A stretch of DNA of 12,448 bases from Clostridia bacterium (lineage in GTDB: Bacteria; Bacillota; Clostridia; Christensenellales; UBA1242). The stretch is taken from positions 1-12,448 of the forward strand of contig JAFYKU010000101.1 of assembly GCA_017537405.1 (NCBI GenBank), in the 5' to 3' direction. The notes beneath the pieces are model-generated. The model was not told where the DNA came from. It saw nothing but the letters and a program-made list of their open reading frames with translations, and ran no database searches. The position numbers were made by a program, and so were the translations under genes. How positions within the stretch are numbered: the first letter of the stretch is position 1; every line of letters starts with the position of its first letter. Shown here piece by piece: positions 7,601 to 12,448 of this stretch.

Positions 7601-10600
7601 CCACCAAATGCAGTTTCGTTAAAGTTGTTGTTACGATAAACAGGTAATTTTAATTTGGTATGCTGATTTGTTCCATTCCTTAGATAATAATATGTAACTG
7701 TAATATGGTCATTTGCATATATAGCGTATAATTTTAAGGTATATTTCCCTGTATTATCTTTTTTTGCATAATAATCAATATCAATTAAATATTGATCAAC
7801 AATTGTTGTGTTTGCTAGGGTTAAATAATTTTCATCATCTGAACAAAAATAAACTAATGCAGGATTACCTGACAAACTGTCTGGCTCCAATCCCCAACCT
7901 ACGAACTTCTCCCCATTCGCATTATAAATTGGGAAATTTACAGAGCCATCTGCAACTTTTAATAAAATTTTATTATTGATTTCACCGAATTTATAAACAT
8001 TTGAATCACTAATAAAACTCTCATTTAATGAGCTATGATATTCTACCTTAAACTCCTTCTTTGTCTTCGAAAATTCCCCATAAAGTGTAATTTTATTTTT
8101 GGTAGTTGGTATCTTTGTATCTTTATCAATTGCTACATTTTTCGTTCCATCAGAGTAAGACCAACAAATAAATTCACGACCATTAGAATCTAAAGAATTA
8201 TAACTACCATTTTCTTTTGCAATTGAAAATGGATAATAATTATAGAACAACTCGCCTTGAACTAACTGTGTTTCCAATTTATTTACATCAACATCAATCA
8301 AAACATTTTCAAAGTCAGTAACTGCCGTTTCTAACTTATATTCTACACGAATTGTGTTAGTTGTTTGCGCAGCATAGATACGAACTTCTAAAAGAGATCC
8401 GCGATTATCACGCACACTTACAGTCTCCAATTTTTTCAAGTTTTCAACATTTAAACATAATACTTCCCCAGCTGCGAGAACCGAACCATCAATCTGCCAG
8501 CCGTCAAATGAATAAACATAGTTATCAAGAACCGAATCTAATTCAACATAACCGCCTGTAATTAAATCTTTTTTTTCTTTTGCATCTGTTTCTTTAAACG
8601 AAAAACGCTTTAATTCACCATAAGTATTCTTTGCATAAAAAGCCACGCGTAGTCGTTTGGGTTTCCATTGAGCATAAAGTGTCTGAATTTTATTTTCAAC
8701 AAGTACATTATCTCCAGGCTGTAACAAAGTATCACTATCTTTATGAGATTGTTCAAAAGTCCAGCCAATAAAGTCATAACCAAACTTTTCTGGAACAGCT
8801 TGAATAACCTTAACACTATTTCCATAGGTACCTTTCATGGAATTGAAATTAACCTCGGACTCCCACTCACCACCATTCGTATTAAAATTAAATAATAACC
8901 GTTGTAAACGCCAAACAGCATTAAACTCAATAACTGGCTCATCATTTATCTTTAAGTTTTGAATTACAAAAATTTCACCAGCAGAATATAAGCGCCTAGA
9001 ACTGTCACCCACTTTTTCCCAGCCAGCAAAAAGATAATCCGTTTTCATGTAACATTCGGCATTGGGTAAAACAACTTTTTGGCCAATTTTATATGTTTGA
9101 GTAAAATTGCTTGCACCACTTTGATGTTTATAATCAGGCAAGATATATAAATCTTCACCTAAATTAAATTGTACACTAACCTCTTTTCTTGATGATTGAT
9201 AGATAACTTTTATATTTACAGCCCATTGGTCGTTAAAACTAATATCATCACCCATAAAATTGGCATCTTCGCCAAGATTAAATCCTGTATTACCTTGTAA
9301 GTCTGCGGTTTTAATTTCATGATATTTACCTTTATGATCGTAAAAAGTGTATGCATAAATATTCTTATCATCAAAGAACCAAAGACTATTATCTTCAAGC
9401 GCAACCGGCGATGTCAGACTTAAATTATCATATCCCACATCTGCAAAACTGATTGACTCTTTATTCTGATTTTCTGCATTTGTATCGGTATAAGTTTGTA
9501 TTGAATATTTATGAACATTTATATCGTCCCAGTAAACAGCGCGCACAGTCAATGGTGCCACCATAATATCATCTGTTCCTCCACTAAGCGGCAACAATTC
9601 CGAAGTCCAATAATACAAAAGTGGGTCTAGTGATTGTAAAACTTCTCCAGACTCATAACGCGTTTTTACATTTTTAAGTAAAGAAGCAAGTTCTGGGTTT
9701 TTATTATCGTCAAAGTATTCTGCCCATATACTACTTATCTGTACTTCCCAATGCGAAAATTGAGCATTGGGATTGACTTCTTGTGTAAACACCGGAAAAC
9801 TTATAGTTTCACCGAGTTTGATTTTTTGCGGTTTTAAAAGCAAGCTATTAAGACTGTTAGGGTTCCGATCATAAAACTTAATATAAAGCGTACGATAATC
9901 TAGTATTGCATTAAATGTTGTACGATAATTCGGCGGATAAAATTTATTTACATCATCAATTTGCGTTCTTCTAATTTCGATTCCCGCAGCATTGCGTTCA
10001 ACAAAAGTCCATTTACTTGTCGTTGCATCAAAAAGCAAGTCGTTAAATGAACCTACCGCATTTAAATATTGCCAACCTAAAAAACGAGAATAATTATTCA
10101 CAGGATTAACCAAAGAAGAAGTCGTTCCTAATGTTTTTAAATTTTGTGCCGTATGGTAATCATCAGATATACACCAATCACGCGTTAAATCATCTGAAGT
10201 CAAACCCACATTTCTGGTGTCAAAAATATTAATTTCTTTGTGTTGTATACCATTCACTGACAAGACAGCATATTTTTCAGCGCCGTCCCAAACAGCATAA
10301 AGAGTTTTACTTTGCGCAATACCTTTCGAACTTTTAATTAAATCGCCACCGCTAGGAGTTAGTGACCAACCCAAGAAACATGACCCTGGTTTAAGTGGTG
10401 TTGGTAATTCGACATCATCACCGCGCTTAATTTGCAAAGCTTCTAATTGCTGCGCACCTGCACCCGTATAGAAAGAAATCTTAATATTAGGAAATACAAC
10501 AATTTGTGTTAGTAATATAAAAAAAAACACTCCTGCTAGTGCAGCAGTAATTAATCGGGAAAACTTAATCCCAGTAGTTAACCGTGTTGCTTTCGTATCC

Positions 10601-10605
10601 CCCAT
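4630..10605 (-). CDS. Giant (1991 aa) membrane-anchored surface protein with Flg_new/InlB B-repeat-like and BspA LRR modules
   Basis: One uninterrupted frame. Residues 1-16 are basic and polar. Residues 17-38 form a hydrophobic segment (ITAALAGVFFFILLTQIVV), either an uncleaved signal anchor or a signal peptide. Residues 42-1078 carry about ten degenerate Listeria-Bacteroides (Flg_new) repeats. Each has an 'x-V-x-F/Y' opening strand, a central F-x-GW (77-80, 175-178, 526-529, 612-615, 901-904, 1034-1037) and a closing LYAxW or similar (102-106, 561-565, 643-647). Residues 1229-1420 are LRR_5-like. Two more Flg_new-like units follow at 1442-1650 (FVGW 1482-1485, FIGW 1590-1593), then a second LRR block at 1651-1970 (for example IGREAFANNESITNLVLP). 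No LPxTG, GW or SLH cell-wall anchor is present at the C-terminus, so attachment is probably by the N-terminal helix. Such architectures are known from adhesins, and the ligand is unknown. It follows the TIM-barrel gene by 16 bases without a Shine-Dalgarno. Confidence 0.93.
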   Translation of the reverse strand: MGDTKATRLTTGIKFSRLITAALAGVFFFILLTQIVVFPNIKISFYTGAGAQQLEALQIKRGDDVELPTPLKPGSCFLGWSLTPSGGDLIKSSKGIAQSKTLYAVWDGAEKYAVLSVNGIQHKEINIFDTRNVGLTSDDLTRDWCISDDYHTAQNLKTLGTTSSLVNPVNNYSRFLGWQYLNAVGSFNDLLFDATTSKWTFVERNAAGIEIRRTQIDDVNKFYPPNYRTTFNAILDYRTLYIKFYDRNPNSLNSLLLKPQKIKLGETISFPVFTQEVNPNAQFSHWEVQISSIWAEYFDDNKNPELASLLKNVKTRYESGEVLQSLDPLLYYWTSELLPLSGGTDDIMVAPLTVRAVYWDDINVHKYSIQTYTDTNAENQNKESISFADVGYDNLSLTSPVALEDNSLWFFDDKNIYAYTFYDHKGKYHEIKTADLQGNTGFNLGEDANFMGDDISFNDQWAVNIKVIYQSSRKEVSVQFNLGEDLYILPDYKHQSGASNFTQTYKIGQKVVLPNAECYMKTDYLFAGWEKVGDSSRRLYSAGEIFVIQNLKINDEPVIEFNAVWRLQRLLFNFNTNGGEWESEVNFNSMKGTYGNSVKVIQAVPEKFGYDFIGWTFEQSHKDSDTLLQPGDNVLVENKIQTLYAQWKPKRLRVAFYAKNTYGELKRFSFKETDAKEKKDLITGGYVELDSVLDNYVYSFDGWQIDGSVLAAGEVLCLNVENLKKLETVSVRDNRGSLLEVRIYAAQTTNTIRVEYKLETAVTDFENVLIDVDVNKLETQLVQGELFYNYYPFSIAKENGSYNSLDSNGREFICWSYSDGTKNVAIDKDTKIPTTKNKITLYGEFSKTKKEFKVEYHSSLNESFISDSNVYKFGEINNKILLKVADGSVNFPIYNANGEKFVGWGLEPDSLSGNPALVYFCSDDENYLTLANTTIVDQYLIDIDYYAKKDNTGKYTLKLYAIYANDHITVTYYYLRNGTNQHTKLKLPVYRNNNFNETAFGGSTVDVNSEFFAAYGNSVLDHTALVNYQTTRAFIGWKASVPNKPAGDPVKVYFESKLWFPGEYLPAIDFDLEFEPCYCNLNDKIENIEGYIVLGIKNIKQSILVNENVDIVAFPSGSYTLSAGQVIINSNREVRVILPATGNIVLEPRAIQCNTIKEFYISDNLSITGSPVIGNQFEAYRVQKGYRVINDDSLSEVLNPSSKYDYVSSTKGLLVSQDCTFLYGVPSHINLNSDELFNLLNNLSIKRIASYALSDLRLSKLNLGFNLEVDQEFTIEDYAIFNGEMSHIILPSSQQSSQKINISAQAFAGTLNHLETVTFGDDTTTRTRYAFVQDSIVYYVDDMSYPNALTHVMYVIPTVKLDKVKLDYLKGNLYFEKSVQKIEPYALMACDWNNINCVMAENEKIDLRGILGVPNNIPVFINVNNIYKNDYENPFIQSYKKNFVFSFNGQDEIVEYVYGQTFKVFDAQNNNNFKFDKEWCQFVGWNVTDTNNFFYVGETYKVGISEAIQGDKFTVRFDASRSDCWQYYPVQFYIFDGTTNVSYFPNSFVDSFGTQYTLDDLIKYYNYLGNIYLPGVNKDFTTPEGDTYQFIGWKTSPTTPNDFDSLMWNNVDIKDRILPNKTAKTELNSGVVNYLDGSKIYKYYALYEKVTSNLVYELLNDKTYAVTGVANTTITSLNIPFAKYYNGFMLPVSTIKANAFSNTLKSTSLSEVVIGGAVSEIEQMAFKCVNIKKLVFVHKSRGIVYNAKQALGEKQLTIGREAFANNESITNLVLPVALKTLQERAFQSCINLVEVKFQESVDLPAINSIGNFVFRDDKSMVSNALIDLILSDGKNGNNNFVTVGDGIFMNTNINDVRDSNGQRINRIVWKGKLLYVYYTGNANDYIFNESSIAGYAFVNAGSVNNPNLKCTLRFTNADVKINANAFSFLHNSIDKIYMKHNNSYVKTINVDMNAFDNTINHSVYVYVNNVSAWNQAFKPENRPLNRYLFVS
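4696..5655 (-). repeat. Encoded LRR_5/BspA repeat block 2 of the giant protein
   Basis: Residues 1651-1970 of the giant protein. Clear units include STIKANAFSNTLKSTSLSEVVI, SEIEQMAFKCVNIKKLVF, LTIGREAFANNESITNLVLP and TLQERAFQSCINLVEVKF, with period about 23 residues, followed by more diverged units (SIAGYAFVNA, INANAFSFLHNSIDKIYM, VDMNAFDNTINHSVYVYV). An insert at 1866-1890 (RIVWKGKLLYVYYTG) is the kind that BspA proteins place between LRR runs. Protein-level repeat only; no obvious DNA-level identity between units. Confidence 0.75.
5656..6282 (-). repeat. Encoded Flg_new-like pair between the two LRR blocks
   Basis: Residues 1442-1650. Two units open with NFVFSFNGQ and PVQFYIFDG, have central QFVGWNV (1481-1487) and QFIGWKT (1589-1595), and the second closes with YKYYALYEK. 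They break the LRR region into two blocks and suggest that a [Flg_new + LRR] module was duplicated. Confidence 0.6.
6346..6921 (-). repeat. Encoded LRR_5/BspA repeat block 1 of the giant protein
   Basis: Residues 1229-1420. More diverged than block 2: SIKRIASYALSDLRLSKLNL, FTIEDYAIFNGEMSHIILP, INISAQAFAGTLNHLETVTF, then an insert with DSIVYYVDD and THVMYVIP, and SVQKIEPYALMACDWNNINCV. The hydrophobic spacing and the 'A(F/L/I)....L..(V/I).(L/F)' pattern support LRR_5. Confidence 0.6.
7372..10482 (-). repeat. Encoded N-terminal array of about ten degenerate Flg_new / InlB B-repeat-like units
   Basis: Residues 42-1078, with unit size roughly 70-115 residues. Best-preserved units are 42-106 (ISFYTGAGAQ...FLGW...LYAVW), 475-565, 570-647 (LLFNFNTNGGEW...FIGW...LYAQW) and 851-963 (FKVEYHSS...FVGW...LYAIY). 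Units at 107-235 and 361-470 are poorly conserved, so the exact count is uncertain. The repeats have diverged strongly in sequence, so this is an old array and not a recently expanded one. Confidence 0.7.
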
Positions 10606-10615
10606 TGCTGCAATT

Positions 10616-10645
10616 AGTATATTACACTTCTTTCTTTTTTTGCAA
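10616..10645 (-). promoter_or_regulatory. Putative promoter of the giant surface-protein gene
   Basis: Minus-strand -35 TTGCAA (10645-10640, 4 of 6), an 18-base spacer, and -10 TATACT (10621-10616, 5 of 6). Transcription would begin near A10609, about 4 bases before ATG 10605. It sits over the last codons and stop of the TIM-barrel gene. It would explain the missing Shine-Dalgarno, but read-through from the truB operon is an alternative. Confidence 0.33.
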
Positions 10646-11446
10646 ATAAAATTCAGACAACTTTAAACTGTCTTGCGCCATAATACTATCACTTTCACAA
10701 ATCACAACATCATTGTCTGGACGCGAACTTAAAAATTGCATCACAGTCATTAAATCAAAAGCATATTTATTGTCTGATAAAGTTAGATGTCGAATTTCCC
10801 CTTTGCCACCAAATTCTATAAATGAAATATGAAAATGAACCTGCGAAAAAGGTTTTAATTGTTCAAACACGCGTTGCAAATCCATCTTACCTTGAGCCAA
10901 ACAATTCATATGGCCTAAATCAACTGTCGGCATTAAATACATAGGATCTAACGCACAAAGATCACAAATTTCGTCAAGATTACCAATTTGGGTATACTTT
11001 CCCATTGTTTCCAAACACAACCAAAAATTCTCAAAACCCTCGGCTTTTAAACGATTTAAAATTATTTGTAAACTTTCACGACAATTTTTTAAAGCTTCCG
11101 CACGCGTCATTTGCATTTGTGAACCAACATGAACCACAAGTCGGTCGCCGCCCATTAAAGCAAGGAGCTGTAAACTTCGTTGGATATAATGATAATTTTT
11201 TTCCAGAGATTCTGGATTGGCTAAGTTTATATAATACGGTGCATGCACGGAAATTTTTACATCATATTTGGCAGCTTCGCGTCCAATAATTTCCGCAGTT
11301 TTATCTGTCATGCGAATACCACGACCGAAGCTAATTTCATAAGCATGCAATCCCATCGCCGACAACCAACGCGGAGCATCAACACTTGATTTATTGCCGT
11401 CTGCATAAAATTTAATATCGTTCCCCGATGGTCCAAAACGCACCAT
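10622..11446 (-). CDS. Endonuclease IV-like TIM-barrel protein (AP endonuclease family 2)
   Basis: The protein has 274 residues. The fold family includes endonuclease IV (Nfo), which cuts DNA at abasic sites with three zinc ions, and sugar isomerase-like barrels. Likely metal ligands in family order are H68 in SVHAPYYINL, H106 in LVVHVGSQ, E146 in CLETMGK, D176 and H179 in TVDLGHMN, H204 or H206 in QVHFHIS, H220 in EIRHL, and E251 in VICESD. Endonuclease IV has Asp-Arg-His where this protein has I218-R219-H220 (preceded by E217), so one ligand of the third zinc appears changed. DNA repair activity is therefore plausible but not certain; a related TIM-barrel enzyme is the alternative. ATG 11446 has a strong GGAGG Shine-Dalgarno, and the truB stop overlaps the start by one base (TAATG), indicating translational coupling. 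Confidence 0.85.
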   Translation of the reverse strand: MVRFGPSGNDIKFYADGNKSSVDAPRWLSAMGLHAYEISFGRGIRMTDKTAEIIGREAAKYDVKISVHAPYYINLANPESLEKNYHYIQRSLQLLALMGGDRLVVHVGSQMQMTRAEALKNCRESLQIILNRLKAEGFENFWLCLETMGKYTQIGNLDEICDLCALDPMYLMPTVDLGHMNCLAQGKMDLQRVFEQLKPFSQVHFHISFIEFGGKGEIRHLTLSDNKYAFDLMTVMQFLSSRPDNDVVICESDSIMAQDSLKLSEFYLQKKKEV

Positions 11447-12159
11447 TATAAGTAATCCTCCATTGATTGCATATTATTTAAAGTCACAGAATCAAGCGTA
11501 GACGCATTTACCAGTTCAAATGCACCAACTTGGGTCCTTAAAATTACCGCTGCTGTAGCAACCGTACCAAGCCGCGTTGCCAGTAATTTTGCCAAGCTGC
11601 GAATATAAGTTCCAGTTTCACATTCGATTTCGAAATAGTTACAGTTTTTCGGCAATTCAAAGGTTTCACCAATCGCAGAAAGGTCTTCAACACATTGTTG
11701 ATTATCTAATAACTTAAAGCGATTAATTGCAACATTTTTTTTCGGTGGAACAAAATCAATTCCTTGCCGTGCCAACTCATAGGCGCGTTTTCCATCGATA
11801 TGAACCGCGCTAAATTTAGGAACTTCAATTTCAATTTGTCCCTCCATACTGGGTAATACTTTTTGAATTTGTTCAATCGATGGGATAACTTCACTTGTTG
11901 CAACCACTTCCCCTTCACAATCCAAGGTCGCTGTTTCTTCACCCCAAACGATTAAAGTGCGATAAACTTTACTGGGGGCATGAAGCTTATTGGTTAATTT
12001 CGTTGCTCTCCCACATAACAAAACCAAGACACCACAGGCTGCTGGATCAAGCGTGCCAAGATGACCAACTTTCTTTAATTTTAAACGGCGCTTGACCACA
12101 GTCAAAGCACGGAATGATGAAATTCCACGCGGCTTACATAAATTAATTATTCCGTCCAA
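11446..12159 (-). CDS. truB: tRNA pseudouridine(55) synthase TruB
   Basis: The protein has 237 residues and converts U55 of the tRNA T-loop to pseudouridine. The catalytic aspartate is D38 in the signature GHLGTLDPAACGVL (32-45). DGIINLCKPRGISSF (2-16) is the usual TruB N-terminus, VYRTLIVWGEETATLD (about 65-80) is the following core strand pair, KFSAVHIDGKRAYELAR (about 114-130) the next conserved block, and CETGTYIRSLA (about 180-190) the conserved C-terminal catalytic-domain motif. It is shorter than E. coli TruB (about 314 residues), lacking the C-terminal PUA-like extension; the catalytic core is complete. The start is TTG 12159, immediately after the nrnA TAA, chosen because the family N-terminus begins exactly there and a Shine-Dalgarno precedes it. 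In Bacillota truB commonly follows an nrnA-type gene, as here; the often-following ribF is absent from this position. Confidence 0.95.
   Translation of the reverse strand: MDGIINLCKPRGISSFRALTVVKRRLKLKKVGHLGTLDPAACGVLVLLCGRATKLTNKLHAPSKVYRTLIVWGEETATLDCEGEVVATSEVIPSIEQIQKVLPSMEGQIEIEVPKFSAVHIDGKRAYELARQGIDFVPPKKNVAINRFKLLDNQQCVEDLSAIGETFELPKNCNYFEIECETGTYIRSLAKLLATRLGTVATAAVILRTQVGAFELVNASTLDSVTLNNMQSMEDYL
11457..11461 (-). promoter_or_regulatory. Ribosome binding site of the endonuclease IV-like gene
   Basis: Minus-strand GGAGG within the last codons of truB, 10 bases before ATG 11446. It is the strongest Shine-Dalgarno in the window and fixes the start. Confidence 0.75.
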
Positions 12160-12448
12160 TTAAGCAATCACCCTGGCAAACTCTGCCAATAAAACTTTTA
12201 ACAATTGTTTTAAGGAACCTTTATAGGTAGCACCACTAGCATTTCTATGTCCGCCGCCACCAATAGCCTGCGCAATTTTTGCGACATCAATATTGCCTAA
12301 ACTACGCAAAGACACATTAAATTCTCCTTTCTTTAATTCGGTTAAAAAGATACTACTAATCGTCCCATTTACATCGGTTGCGTATTTAAACAGTCCATGA
12401 CGGGATTCATAATTCAAATTCCACTTCTTCACAATTTTGAATGGCAAA
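12160..12448 (-). CDS. nrnA: NrnA-type DHH/DHHA1 phosphoesterase, C-terminal fragment (cut by the right edge)
   Basis: The last 95 or so codons of a gene that continues past base 12448; the TTG at 12447 is internal, not a start. The DHHA1 nucleic-acid-binding signature GGGGHRNASGA is present (about 12231-12261), preceded by SLRSLGNIDVAKIAQAI, the standard context in bifunctional oligoribonuclease / pAp phosphatase NrnA. Such enzymes degrade nanoRNA and 3'-phosphoadenosine 5'-phosphate in the cytoplasm. The catalytic DHH domain lies outside the window, so its state cannot be judged. The gene ends with TAA directly abutting the truB start, as expected for the Bacillota rbfA-nrnA-truB type of operon. 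Confidence 0.88.
   Translation of the reverse strand, partial: LPFKIVKKWNLNYESRHGLFKYATDVNGTISSIFLTELKKGEFNVSLRSLGNIDVAKIAQAIGGGGHRNASGATYKGSLKQLLKVLLAEFARVIA
12168..12174 (-). promoter_or_regulatory. Ribosome binding site supporting the TTG start of truB
   Basis: Minus-strand AGGGTGA(T), complementary to the anti-Shine-Dalgarno (GGTGAT part), located in the last codons of nrnA, 8 bases before TTG 12159. No ATG competes nearby, so TTG initiation coupled to nrnA termination is the best reading. Confidence 0.6.

Noticed and set aside
6202..8561. Several 60-80 codon plus-strand frames inside the giant gene
   Set aside because: Antisense to a continuous domain-bearing frame; no Shine-Dalgarno or recognisable motif.
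1..12448. tRNA genes, CRISPR arrays, insertion sequences, riboswitches
   Set aside because: Coding density leaves no gap longer than about 50 bases, and no tRNA-like folds, direct-repeat arrays, transposase motifs or long leaders were seen.

Overview
The window looks like a compact, AT-rich chromosome segment from a low-GC Bacillota, probably a host-associated, possibly uncultured lineage. This is an inference from four things: the nrnA-truB gene order, an rsmD next to a YlbJ-like membrane gene, a COG2820-type nucleoside phosphorylase, and BspA-type leucine-rich repeat proteins with Listeria-Bacteroides (Flg_new, InlB B-repeat) modules. Tryptophan is encoded by TGG where checked, so the standard bacterial code applies. 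No tRNA, rRNA, CRISPR array, insertion sequence or phage gene was seen. No gene-free stretch exceeds about 50 bases.

Right-hand block (about 4630-12448, minus strand, read right to left): the C-terminal end of an NrnA-type DHH/DHHA1 phosphoesterase, then truB (tRNA pseudouridine 55 synthase, TTG start abutting the nrnA stop), then an endonuclease IV-like TIM-barrel protein overlapping truB by one base, then after 16 bases a 1991-residue membrane-anchored surface protein. The first three form a translationally coupled housekeeping operon. The giant gene may be read through from it or use its own weak promoter in the end of the TIM-barrel gene.

Middle block (about 2305-4637): three genes in alternating orientation. 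These are a short YlbJ-like membrane protein (+), rsmD (16S rRNA m2G966 methyltransferase, -) and alanine racemase (+). ylbJ-like and rsmD overlap tail to tail by 15 bases. alr and the giant gene overlap tail to tail by 8 bases. rsmD and alr start back to back only 20 bases apart.

Left-hand block (1-2275, minus strand): a nucleoside phosphorylase, a small DUF1828-like protein, and the N-terminal 338 residues of a second membrane-anchored BspA-type LRR protein that runs off the left edge. Gaps of 15 and 10 bases suggest one operon. A near-consensus promoter lies at the phosphorylase/DUF1828 junction and would give a leaderless message.

Two themes stand out. One is a pair of very different N-terminally anchored LRR surface proteins placed directly downstream of nucleic-acid and nucleoside metabolism genes. 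The other is a mix of Shine-Dalgarno-led starts (pfs-like, truB, the TIM-barrel gene, the left LRR gene) and starts with no Shine-Dalgarno, several of which have promoter-like boxes placed so that transcription would begin at or within a few bases of the start codon.
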